This document shows positions 24,864-36,406 of a stretch of 64,000 bases of DNA, in pieces. Under the pieces are notes generated by a model. The model worked only from the letters and a program-made list of their open reading frames with translations. It had not been told where the DNA came from and searched no databases. Source of the DNA: Culex pipiens pallens. Taxonomy: Eukaryota; Arthropoda; Insecta; Diptera; Culicidae. Position 1 is the stretch's first letter. The number at the start of each line of letters is the position of its first letter. The DNA is taken from NCBI RefSeq assembly GCF_016801865.2, contig NC_068939.1, forward strand, positions 142,476,756-142,540,755. The letters run 5' to 3'. Made by a program: the position numbers and the translations under genes.

Positions 24864-25252
24864 CAATAACATTTTATGTTATTTATAACAAGATTTGTAA
24901 TTCGTCGTTATGAAATTTGTGTTATTGGGTTGTTATTGTAATAACAGACTAATAACAGTTTTAGTTATTCTTCGAACAAATCTTTGTTATTATTATTTGT
25001 TATTTTAACAACTAATCCGATCATCCCAATAACAGTTGAAGGTATTCTTCCATAACAAAAAATGTTATTCCAATGTTGTTTTTTCTTTCAACAAATATCA
25101 AACCAATAACAAATTTTGTTATGATAACATAACATGTTTTTAAACTCTTATGCAAAAATGGATTTTTTGAGAAGATTCCATAACAGTTTTTGTTATTTAA
25201 ACAGTATTTGTTATTGAAATGGCATGAATGTTGTTATTACCGTCTGCCCGGG
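24864..25252 (+). mobile_element. Truncated CCCGRGC-family copy, inverted to its neighbour
   Basis: It is the reverse complement of 22686-22994 plus a continuation, and ends GTTATTACCGTCTGCCCGGG. It abuts the left-type terminus of the neighbouring copy, giving an inverted pair. Confidence 0.7.
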
Positions 25253-27603
25253 AAGCATTTTTAACGCAACTATTTTTTCTAAACATTATTGAAAAAACTT
25301 GTTTTCCAAAATAGTACACGGACTTTGTGTGGTCTACCCCGGTACATGTTTTAAAAATAATAATCTTGAGAAAACCCTTACCAGTTGGAAAATATTCCAA
25401 AAACAAATTGAAATCCTATTAATGTCACCCCGGTTTACGGTCCTTATGCAACTTGTTACATAAACTACTACTGTCGACTACTGGTCGATTATTTTTTGTT
25501 GTTATTTAGGACTAACAATTGGTTTCTTTATAATTGTAATTTGAAATCTGGGCGTGTTTTTTGTTATATTTAGATATTTTTTTATATTGTTGACAAAAAA
25601 TGTGTCCAAAATTTGCCCAAATCAGAAATTATTCCTCTAGGTTTATTTTACACATTAAAAATGTATTATTTTGATCGATTGTTCTTTTCTTTTCTTAAGT
25701 TTTGACTTTTATTTTTTTTCATGTTCATGCGTAGTTTATATTGCCATATTGGATTTTCCCAAATTTCAACAACTTTTTACTCCACCGTGTCCCCGTGAGG
25801 TGGTGCTTTATGCTATAGACTTATCGGGCAGCCCATCCGCGGTGTGGGGCTGTGCCCCTGTTTCGCGGCAACATCCATATGATGCATTGTTTGTGTCGTA
25901 TATCAGCAGCACTTCAGTGCCAACGTGTCGCGTACACGTACTTAGCATACAATGTGTGTACTAAATGGGCAACGCGACCGTCAAGGATTGACCCTTTGGG
26001 TTTAAAATGTTCGTTTTAAGGTTAGTTTTTTTTCTTGTTTTGAGTTAGTTCACCAAAAGCTATGATCATTTCTAGTAATCAATCAATAACATTCTTAAAG
26101 ATGTAGATCCTAATAATTATATCACCCATGGACTTTGATTGATTTCTTTCACCGGAGAGCACCGCACGAAAAAGAGATCAAAACAGATCAAACGGTCTGG
26201 AAACCTTTCTAGACCTAGGCCCGTTGCTGCCATAAAGGTGAAGTAGTGATTTATGATCTGTTGATTTGGCGCATTTTACGGGCTCTTTTTCTCCCTCCCT
26301 CGTTCCCTGGTCCATCCAACCTCGTTAGTTATAAATCGATTATTGACTTTCTGTTTTTGGCCGCCCCAAGACCGTCAAATTTGTTCCGATGACAAATGTT
26401 GGCACAATCTGGCCAGACACACGTCGTCCCCGTTACCCAACCGCCAGGTAATCCAAGTCACTCTCCATTTCAGCTTAAAACCGCGTCCCAATCTGGCTTA
26501 GTGGCGCGCACTTTTAAGGCTCTCACAGTTGAGTCACAAAAAGCTTCCTGAGAAATGAGCCAGTTTCTCAGGGAACCAACCGGTAGCGGGCTCACATTTT
26601 CACTTTCGGTAGAAGATCCGACGCAGTCTGATTACTATCTTTAAGTCTCGGGGGGACCCCGAAATCATCGACCGCCAAATGAATACCTTGAATTCGTCCG
26701 CGCGCGGGATCAAGCAAAACAAAACATGATGCGTACACATATATGCAAATGCCATACCGACGTCGAACCTTTGCTGGTTGAAAGTTTCCGCCGAATTAGC
26801 CAACGAGTCCCGCAACATCTTCCTGATGTAAGCGGTTTTGGGCGTGTTACCGGGGGGATCTACTTATGATGAGCAGTGTTGCCAAGTTGATAATTTTTTA
26901 GTTAAATGTGTTTTTTTTTATTTTAGCCAATTAAAACCAATTAAGTTATTATTTGGATTGCTAAGATGTTTTTAAAGGATCTTTCAAACTTTTGATAACA
27001 GAACGCAAATTAAAAAAAAAAAGTAAGTAAGTCATCTTCAGTAAACCAACTACATCTTCCAACACTTCCAACGAGAAGAACTCCACAATACGTCATGAAA
27101 TCATTTATTTGCGTTCAAATGGACCGACGACGACGAGCCCAAACAAGCGGCACCACGTAGTGAGGCATTCGTCGGAGAAATCCGCCAGGAAAGGGAAACA
27201 TTTGTAGACAAACAAATCCTCAAAAAAGCGATCGAATCCAGCCCAACGACGACGTTGATGTCTCGTCATGTAACCATCATCATCACCCCCATCGCCGGAA
27301 AGCATTGCAATCTGGAGTTCGAACTCAGCCACAACAGCTCACACGGGAACCTCATTAATATTCAATCATAGGTATTAGAAAAATCGATCAATTATAATTA
27401 TATTTTTTCGGGCCGACTCACGCGCCCCTCTCACCAGGGAGGGGAGTCGTCCAAGAAGAGCCCAAGCCGCGGGAACATCATTGATGGTCGGAGCGCCTCG
27501 CGAAAGTGATCTTTCGGCACCCAAATCCGCGAGCATCACCGACGGGTTCCACCCCCAACCTTGGAATGGGTTGGGAAGGGGTCGTGACGTGGGGTGACTT
27601 TGG
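25253..27603. other. AT-rich then GC-richer unassigned DNA
   Basis: 25253-25780 is AT-rich. 25781-27603 is GC-richer and has no repeat match in the window. Frames at 26600-26818 and 27105-27332 (minus strand) are short and without recognised domains. This is one of the better places to look for a host exon or enhancer. Confidence 0.4.
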
Positions 27604-27752
27604 TATTTTTCGACTCTGACTGCTGACTCAGACTCTGAATCTGATTCTGACTGCTGACTGCTGAGTGCTGACTGCTGACTGCTGACTGCTGTCTGCTGTC
27701 TGCTGACTCTGACTCTGACTACTAATTCTGATGCTGATGCTGATGCTGATGC
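27604..27752. repeat. Mixed hexanucleotide satellite, short
   Basis: Units of TGACTC, TGACTGC and TGCTGA types grade into four clean TGATGC units. The tract thus carries both the motif of the 31.1-32.4 kb array and that of the 34.5-35.9 kb array. Confidence 0.8.
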
Positions 27753-28708
27753 GATTCTATGACAATTTCCGGAATTCCATTTCCCGGAATGGACATTATC
27801 CGGAACGGACGTTTTCCGGAATGGACGTTATCCGGAATGGACGTTTTCCGGAATGGACATTATCCGGAATGGACGTTATCCGGAATGAAATTTCCCGGAA
27901 TGGACGTTTCCCGGAATGGACATTTCCCGGAAAAAATCGTTTTTTTTATATTACCTGATGTGACAATGAATTGGTTTGACCTAGTCATGGTTTTATGATT
28001 TTCCTTATTTTTCATGAAAATTGTTGTTTGTGAGTTTTGAATGAGCCAATCAAAGAAATATGAAAATGTAGAAATTTTAGAATTTGAATTTCGTACTTCA
28101 GAAATATGGTCTTAAAGCAAAGAATAAGTAGTTTAAAACACATTTCAAAGCATTTTCAAACAACTGAACCAAAAGATTTGAAGAAAACGAGTTTTTGTGA
28201 TTTGAAAAAAGTTACTCATCTTCCTGGTGGTGCTTCAAATTCAACTTTTTTGCACCAATTCGATGTTTATGGGTCAAAGTAAAGTATTTCCTGAAATATT
28301 GTACCAAAATTTAGCCATTTACTATTTTTACGATAAGCAAACAGCTCTGGGCGTTAGAGGGTTAAGGAACTCGATATTTTGACAACAATATGAATGATAA
28401 ATACATGAATGATAAAAAAGAAAATGAAATGTTCGGACACGAACAATAGAAGCAAGCGTTGACTATTGAACCAATACTTTATTACCCACCACGAGATGTA
28501 ACAATGTAGATCGACAGTTATTAGACAAACACTAGATGTTTTCAACATTCTTTCAATGTGATGTTATGTAAGAATTTTCCCTTCTTTTGTTAATCAGTTG
28601 ACTTTTGTGACTAAATTCTACAAAATTTTACCATAAAGCAGAATGATTATTTTCAAAGAAGGGAAAACCTCTAGAAAATAAAAAGCTTTCATACGATCAA
28701 AGTATAAT

Positions 28709-28877
28709 TACAGACTGTCTAGGGAAACAGACTGGCCAATGCAAAATAAACAGGCACTGGCAACGTATGTTTTGCGCTTGCAACACTGCCAGTTTTGCTG
28801 GGCGTAAAGGGCGTTTGGTGTCCAGCACGTTTGGTGTCCAGAAACATTGGCCAATCTGTTTCCCTAGACAATCTGTA
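28709..28877. mobile_element. 169-bp MITE with 8-bp duplication
   Basis: Inverted ends of about 33 bp start TACAGACTGTCTAGGG at the left. The right-end complement starts TACAGATTGTCTAGGG, and there are two mismatches overall. AGTATAAT flanks both sides (28701-28708, 28878-28885). A homologous hairpin unit at about 30237 shows the empty site with a single copy. The 8-bp duplication suggests hAT or P-type mobilisation. Confidence 0.92.
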
Positions 28878-29588
28878 AGTATAATGTGTATTTTCTTGAG
28901 GCTTTCCCTTCTTTAAAAATACACGATCTTTCATCAATGTGATAGGATTTCGCGTAAGAGATTTCCCTTCTTGTGTTAATCAGTTGACTATTGTGACTAA
29001 ATTCTACCAAATTTTATTATAAGGCAGAATGTTTATTTTCAAAGAAGGGAAAACCTCAAGAAAATAAAAATCTTTTCAGAAAATCAATGCATAATGCGTA
29101 CTTTCTTGAGATTTTCCCTTCTTTAAAAATAAACATTCTGCTTTATAATAAAATTTGGTAGAATTTAGTAACAAAAGTCAACTGATTAACACAAGAAGGG
29201 AAATCTCTTACACGAAATCCCATCACATTGATGAAAGAGTGTTCACTTTCAAAGAAGGGAAAACCTCAAGAAAATACACATTTTACTTTGATCTTCTGAA
29301 AGCTTTTTATTTTCTAGAGGTTTTCCCTTCTTTGAAAATAAACATTCTTCTGTATAGTTCAGAGTTCTTTAAGGAAAAAAAACTTCTGTATAGTTCAGAG
29401 TTTTTTAGAATCAACAAAAGAAGGGAAAGTTTTTATATAAAATCCCATTACTTTGATGAAAGATCGTGTATTTTTAGAGAAGGGAAAATCTCAAGAAAAT
29501 ACACGTTATAGGTAGTTTGATTTTCTGAAAAGCTTTTTATTTTCTTGAGGTTTTCCCTTCTTTGAAAATAAACATTCTTCTTTATAGT

Positions 29589-29908
29589 GCATATTGCGCG
29601 TATTCCCGAAAAAGACACGCGGCATACCAGCCGTGAAACGACGCGCCGCACTTTCAGCAAATGCGCGCTGTCAAATCCCATACTGCGCGTTTTGTTTTTG
29701 TTGATCTTCTTCTTCAAATTGCATGGAATTGTTGCCGGGTATGTTTTTAATGCTCCAAAAGTGGAGAAAATCGTTGGCAACAGTGTCTGCGGCACATTCT
29801 GAAATGCCACGCGGCGTGTACCTTCGAGAGAATTTTTTTTTTTTTTATTATAGACATTTTACCACTTTTGTGGCATTCATGTCTAGATTCGAGAGAAATG
29901 GACAATAG
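29589..29908. other. Inserted segment of unknown origin, about 320 bp
   Basis: The surrounding hairpin unit matches the unit near 30290-30350 up to ATAGT and resumes after a second ATAGT near 29905. The insert is GC-richer than its surroundings, with a T-run near 29836. Overlapping frames of 61-71 codons have no recognised domain. It may be a MITE or a captured fragment. Confidence 0.55.
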
Positions 29909-31093
29909 TTCTGTAACGCAAAACTAGGTAAAATTGAGTACAATTAACAAAAAAGGAAAAATTCTTATAAAAAATTCCATTACTTTGATCAAAGAAGGGA
30001 AACCCTCAAGAAAATAAACATTATACTTTGATCTTCTTTTATTTTCTAGAGGGTTTCCCTTCTTTGAAAATAAACACCTTATAACCTTATAATAAATAAT
30101 AACCTTATAATAAAATTTGATAGAATGTAGTCACAAAAGTCAACGAATTAACATAAGAAATCTCTAGCACGAAATCCCATCACATTGATGAAAGAGTGTT
30201 CATTTTTATAGAAGGGAAACCCTCAAGAAAATACACATTATACTTTGATCTTCTGAAAACTTTTTATTTTCTAGAGGTTTTCCCTTCTTTGAAAATAAAC
30301 ATTCTTCTGTATAGTTCAGAGTTCTTTAACGAAAAACTAGGTAAAATTTAGTAGAATCAACAAAAGAAGGGAAAACTCTTATATAAATCCCATTACTTTG
30401 ATGAAAGATCGTGTATTTTTAAAGAAGGGGAAATCTCAAGAAAGTACGCATTATACATACATTGATTTTCTGTAAAGCTTTTTATTTTCTTGAGGTTTTC
30501 CCTTCTTTGAAAATACACATTCTGCCTTATAATAAAATTTGGTAAAATTTAGTCACAAAAGTCAACTGATTAACGAAAGAAGAGAAAATTCTTACATAAC
30601 ATCACATTGAAAGAATGTTAAAAACATCTAGTGTTTGTCTAATATCTATCGATCTACAGTGTTACATCTCGTGGTGGGTAATAAAGTATTGGTTCAATAG
30701 TCAACGTTTGCTTCTATTGTTCGTGTCCGAACATTTCACTTTCTTTTTTATCATTCATATATATTATATTCAATATTGTTGTCAAAATATCAAGTTCCTT
30801 AAATATGACTAGGCCAAACCAACGGGGTACAAACTTAATAATTCTTAACCACAAGTAAGCGAGTAGGCAAGATTCCATTTATTGTAAAATCAGGTAATAT
30901 AAAAAACTAATTTTTCCAGGAAATGTCCATTCCGGGAAACGTCCATTCCGGGAAATTTCATTCCGGATAACGTCCATTCCGGATAATGTCCATTCCGGAT
31001 AACGTCCATTCCGGAAAACGTCCATTCCGGATAATGTCCATTCCGGAAAATGTCCATTCCGGGAAATGGAATTCCGGAAATTGTCATAGAATC

Positions 31094-32352
31094 GCTGATG
31101 CTGATGCTGATGCTGATGCTGATGCTGATGCTGATGCTGATGCTGATGCTGATGCTGATGCTGATGCTGATGCTGATGCTGATGCTGATGCTGATGCTGA
31201 TGCTGATGCTGATGCTGATGCTGATGCTGATGCTGATGCTGATGCTGATGCTGATGCTGATGCTGATGCTGATGCTGATGCTGATGCTGATGCTGATGCT
31301 GATGCTGATGCTGATGCTGATGCTGATGCTGATGCTGATGCTGATGCTGATGCTGATGCTGATGCTGATGCTGATGCTGATGCTGATGCTGATGCTGATG
31401 CTGATGCTGATGCTGATGCTGATGCTGATGCTGATGCTGATGCTGATGCTGATGCTGATGCTGATGCTGATGCTGATGCTGATGCTGATGCTGATGCTGA
31501 TGCTGATGCTGATGCTGATGCTGATGCTGATGCTGATGCTGATGCTGATGCTGATGCTGATGCTGATGCTGATGCTGATGCTGATGCTGATGCTGATGCT
31601 GATGCTGATGCTGATGCTGATGCTGATGCTGATGCTGATGCTGATGCTGATGCTGATGCTGATGCTGATGCTGATGCTGATGCTGATGCTGATGCTGATG
31701 CTGATGCTGATGCTGATGCTGATGCTGATGCTGATGCTGATGCTGATGCTGATGCTGATGCTGATGCTGATGCTGATGCTGATGCTGATGCTGATGCTGA
31801 TGCTGATGCTGATGCTGATGCTGATGCTGATGCTGATGCTGATGCTGATGCTGATGCTGATGCTGATGCTGATGCTGATGCTGATGCTGATGCTGATGCT
31901 GATGCTGATGCTGATGCTGATGCTGATGCTGATGCTGATGCTGATGCTGATGCTGATGCTGATGCTGATGCTGATGCTGATGCTGATGCTGATGCTGATG
32001 CTGATGCTGATGCTGATGCTGATGCTGATTCTGATGCTGATGCTGATGCTGATGCTGATGCTGATGCTGATGCTGATGCTGATGCTGATGCTGATGCTGA
32101 TGCTGATGCTGATGCTGATGCTGATGCTGATGCTGATGCTGATGCTGATGCTGATGCTGATGCTGATGCTGATGCTGATGCTGATGCTGATGCTGATGCT
32201 AATGCTGATGCTGATGCTGATGCTGATGCTGATGCTGATGCTGATACTGATACTGATGCTGATGCTGATGCTGATGCTGATGCTGATGCTGATGCTGATG
32301 CTGATGCTGATGCTGATGCTGATGCTGATGCTGATGCTGATGCTGATGCTAA
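31094..32352. repeat. (GATGCT)n satellite, about 1.26 kb
   Basis: About 210 hexamers. The first about 155 are perfect, then there are rare variants near 32030 (GATTCT), 32200 (GCTAAT) and 32245 (GATACT). Frames reading Ser-Ile, Ala-Asp or Leu-Met repeats across it are consequences of the 6-bp period and not genes. Confidence 0.98.
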
Positions 32353-34524
32353 CTGATTTGTTCTGATTTACAATGGTTGTGAATTCATTTATTGCCAATT
32401 TTTGGCAATCAACAATTACAAATTTATTTAGTGCAATTCCACCCCAACCGACGGTACTCTCACCTCTAATGTTGGCTCTTTATGCTCGGCCCTAGGTAGC
32501 CAACGCGCTGATGGCTGCCCAGCATGGAATCGATCGCGGAACGTTTTGGTAAAGCTCTTGCAAGCTTCAGATTGATTAGTTGGTTTTCGAGAGTCTCGCG
32601 GTTACTCCCCTCGCTCTTTGGGTGGATGTGGGAACATGCGAGAAGTTCCATGAGAAGTCCGATGAAAGTGATGATGAGTTAAATGATGCGCTTTAAAACG
32701 GAGCGCGACCCGTTGGCCCCTCGCGGGGGCGGTGTAATTGATGTTTTTCTTTGAGGAAATTATAGCCATTAGATTGGGGGGAAGTTTGGCGGTTTGTTCT
32801 ACGGATTTATGGGGGGAAAATTGACTTCCTTGGCGATGGAATGTGTGGATCGTAATGGAGTTGAGCGTTTAGGTTGCGCTTTTTAGAACAGTATTGTTGA
32901 AAGTGTTTGTTGAAGACCCCAGATGATAGAAAGTACTGCGACAGCGAGCTTCCTGAATTAGGCCAATTAAAATATCTAGATCACTAGTCTCAGCAAAATA
33001 AGACCTTTTTCCCACTGCCATTTCCCAGAAAAAGTTAAAATATGTTTCAATGCATGCAAACAAGTCCCCCATCCCAAGTGCAATCCTCCCACACGTGTAC
33101 CTTAACTCGCCTTTCGCTGTCTTTCCCCCCTCCCCGCAGATTCATCTGACTGACACAACAATTGAAGGTTGAAGGGATCTCCCTCGTAGCATCTCAATCA
33201 CTTTTCCGCGACAACAACAATCCGTTGATGATCCGTCCGGAACTTGTGAAGAACTATCTCTTCCCTTTTTGCAGTCACACTCACATGTGTTCACGGGAGA
33301 CATCATCACTCAGAGGGGCGCAGCAGTGAATGAGAGGCAAGATGAGGTTAGGCCACACACTCACTCCTCACTCGACTAGTGCCGATCAGAATGTTATCAG
33401 TGCGGATGCATCTCACTTTGATTTGCGGAGGTGTGTACCGTGCGATGGGATTGTGGTTTGTTTTCAATATTGACGGATGTAGGGGGGAGTGGTCAACTCT
33501 TAAATGTGGATAAACTTGACTCATACATTGAGCACCTCCCCCATAAATATCGCAGCACTCATCCTAGAGAAAATGCTATCAGACTGAGTGTACTATTGAT
33601 TGTTCATGACTTTCTCAAAGTTTATTTTTCCAATTTCAAGAGATTCTCACCGCCAGCTCCCACCTCCTAGTCTCAGCCAATTGAAACATGAGTGCGATCC
33701 CTCGTTGCAACAATTGCGCGCCCTTCAAGCTGCGAAGGGCGCGCAACATGCTCACAACAATAAATGAAGTGCTGTTGCTGGATCTTGCGGATCTCCACCG
33801 GAGGTGCGCCTCCGCAAAACAAGCAATTCAAGAACAATTGCGCTGCACTTTGCTAGGACCCAAGCGCTTCCCAATAATGACTGAACGACGTGGAGTTCCG
33901 GATCGGCGAGGGTTGGGTACACCGCTGGACCGCACCTGTGACGAGCAAAAGACGGGGTCTAATGTGTGAAACTGACGATAAACTCGAACCCCTGGGCTGG
34001 GTAATGTCATGGTAGATATTTGAGATTGAGTTGGTTGAGGATTTCGCAAAGATTTTAGCAGTTATAAGCCAAATTTTTTAAGTCTGAGTCATAATAACAT
34101 TTATTGATACAAATTGATTCAATATCATTGCTACGAACGTCAGCATGTAATTATTTTATAAAACATAACAAAATCACCACTTAGCAGCTCCAGTTGTTAG
34201 TTCTAGTCCATTTTCGTATGATTCATGGGAACAAAATCTCCGCGCTGCTGAGAATTACCCCGGGTATATTAGAATTCCCGTACGGAAAGGGCGCCAATTT
34301 CCGTAATGGTCCAGTAAAGAGTCGAGCTCAGCATAACATCGAAGCCCAATGATTTGGCTTTTGTGCGTTTTTCTCACATCATTCGATCCAACTCAATTTT
34401 CGTCCTAGCCCATCCTCGTTTCGCATCCTTGCTGCGTGTGTTGCGTGCTTATCCATCGAACGTTCACATGTGGTTGACACACAGATGAAAAAAAGTTTTT
34501 TTTATTTGCGTGCATTTTTGATGC
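32353..34524. other. Unassigned GC-richer DNA
   Basis: No copy of this segment occurs elsewhere in the window. Frames of 60-93 codons lack domains. A short inverted GCGCGCCCTTC pair occurs near 33717-33745. Exon or regulatory content is possible but not shown. Confidence 0.4.
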
Positions 34525-35938
34525 CATCAGAATCAGAGCCAGAAAAAATAAGAGTCAGCGTCTGAGTCAGAGTTTGAGTCAGATTCAGAGTCAATATCAG
34601 CGTCAAAATCAGAATCAGAGTCAGAGTCAGAGTCAGTCTTAGCGTCAGCCTCAGAGTCAGCGTCAGTCTCAGAGTCAAAATCAGAGTCAAAGTCAAAGTC
34701 TGAATCAGAGGCTAAGTCAGCCTTAGAGATAGAATCAGAGTCAGCGTCAGCATCAGCCTCAGAGTCAGGGTCAAAGGCAGCGTTAGCCTCAGAGTCAGTG
34801 TCAGAGGCAGCGTTAGTGTCAGCCTCGGAGTCAGAATCAGAGTCAGAGTCATAAACAAAATCAGAGTCAGCAGATTCAGAGTCAGCGCCAGCCTCATCGT
34901 CAGAGTCATAGTCAACTTCAGAGTCAGAGCCAACTGCAGAATCAGAATCGGAGTCAGCGTGAGCATTAGCATCAGCATCAGAATCAGAGTCCGAGTCAAA
35001 GTCAGAGTCAGAGTCAAAGTCAGAGTCAGAGTCAAAGTCAGAGGCAGCGTTAGCGTCAGCCTCAGAGTCAGAGTCAAAATCAGCGCCAGCCTCAGAGTCA
35101 GATTCAGAGTTAGAATCAGCCTCGCTGACGCTGACTGCGTCTGTTTCAGAACCAGAATCATAGTCAACATCTGAGTGAGCCTCAGAGTCAGAGTCAGGGT
35201 TAGCCTCAGAGTCAGAGTCAGAGCTAGTTTCAGAGTCAGAGCCAGAGTCAAAGTCAGAGTCAGAGTCAGAGTCAGAGTCAGAGTCAGAGTCAGAGTCAGA
35301 GTCAGAGTCAGAGTCAGAGTCAGAGTCAGAGTCAGAGTCAGAGTCAGAGTCAGAGTCAGAGTCAGAGTCAGAGTCAGAGTCAGAGTCAGAGTCAGAGTCA
35401 GAGTCAGAGTCAGAGTCAGAGTCAGAGTCAGAGTCAGAGTCAGAGTCAAAGTCAGAGTCAGAGTCAGAGTCAGAGTCAGAGTCAGAGTCAGAGTCAGAGT
35501 CAGAGTCAGAGTCAGAGTCAGAGTCAGAGTCAGAGTCAGAGTCAGAGTCAGAGTCAGAGTCAGAGTCAGAGTCAGAGTCAGAGTCAGAGTCAGAGTCAGA
35601 GTCAGAGTCAGAGTCAGAGTCAGAGTCAGAGTCAGAGTCAGAGTCAGAGTCAGAGTCAGAGTCAGAGTCAGAGTCAGGGTCAGGGTCAAAAGCAGCGTTA
35701 GCCTCAGATTCAGAGTCAAAGGCAGTGTTGGTGTCAGCCTCGGAGTCAGAATCAGGCTCAAAATTGGAGTCAGAATCAGAATCATAGGCAGCGTTAGCGT
35801 CAGCCTCAACGTCAGAGTCAGAGTCAACTTTAGAGTCAGAGCCAACTGCAGATTCAGAATCTGAGTCAGCGTCAGCATTAACATCAGAGGCAGAATCAGC
35901 GTCACCTCAGAGTCAGAGCCAGAGTCAGAGTCAGAGTA
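34525..35938. repeat. (GAGTCA)n satellite, about 1.4 kb
   Basis: A near-perfect GAGTCA core spans about 35247-35677, with one AAGTCA unit near 35448. It is flanked by degenerate units (GCGTCA, GCCTCA, AAGTCA, AATCAG). The degenerate-edge, pure-core pattern fits ongoing slippage or unequal exchange in the centre. Long Leu-Thr or Val-Arg frames are artefacts of the period. Confidence 0.97.
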
Positions 35939-36406
35939 AAAGGCAGGCATTTTTGTCGTGCACTTTAATAACACTACTCGACAAAACAAAACTTGTGTCA
36001 AGGGATTGACGATATCTCATCGGTTCCTCAGAGAAAAGGCATCCCCGAATCCGATGCAATCGACAGAATTTGATTTTATGTCCACGCGGACTGACGAGAA
36101 GCTGGTAAATTTTTTAACATAAAAAAATCGAACAATTTAAAAAAAACTTGCGTCTCCTCCCAACTATATGAGCCATCTACAAAAATATGGAGGCGCCTGG
36201 TGCATAGCCATTTCCTTTAAGCACAACGGAAACAACCAATACAAATGTATAAAAAAGTTGTCAAGTTCGGGGGGTCCACAGCTAGCATTTTTTGTACGAT
36301 TATAAAAATAAATATTAAAAGTTTAAAATTAAAATATTTGAAAAACATTTTTTTTAAATATATTTGTTTACTAAAATTTTATGTTTCTCAAAGGTCTATG
36401 GGTACT

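Larger units (their letters stand above)
28640..30510. repeat. Seven tandem hairpin units, period about 210 bp
   Basis: GAAGGGAAAACCTCAAGAAA-type words on the plus strand start at about 28658, 29044, 29254, 29480, 29994, 30212 and 30425. Their complements start at about 28893, 29103, 29309, 29541, 30040, 30268 and 30486. They alternate strictly, and each pair is 46-61 bp apart once the inserted MITE is subtracted from the first. Stems of at least 22 bp extend further in several units. Spacing between units is about 210-226 bp except where the 29589-29908 insertion lies. Confidence 0.85.
27753..31093. mobile_element. 3.3-kb inverted-repeat (foldback) element
   Basis: The ends are GATTCTATGACAATTTCCGG and its complement. 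Each terminal arm (about 27753-27946 and 30900-31093) consists of about ten 16-bp subrepeats of type CCGGAATGGACGTTAT. A further inverted pair (about 28354-28600 and 30540-30812) lies inside, so the whole is a long imperfect palindrome. The flanks are the same microsatellite, and the 8 bases on either side are identical (GCTGATGC). Subrepeat-built arms recall Foldback elements, and an 8-bp duplication would suit hAT or P. No transposase frame is present. A 169-bp MITE and a roughly 320-bp segment are inserted within it. Confidence 0.85.

Noticed and set aside
27105..27332. 75-codon minus-strand frame with an aromatic-rich middle as a small protein gene
   Set aside because: No recognisable family and no supporting context; it could be an exon fragment, but that is not demonstrable here.
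30890..32398. Long open frames of Ser-Ile, Ala-Asp and Leu-Met repeats
   Set aside because: They are the three phases of a pure hexanucleotide satellite and carry no other protein signal.
34712..36001. 429-codon Leu-Thr-rich frame and antisense Val-Arg frame
   Set aside because: They are generated by the 6-bp period of (GAGTCA)n; the degenerate edges show no codon-level constraint.
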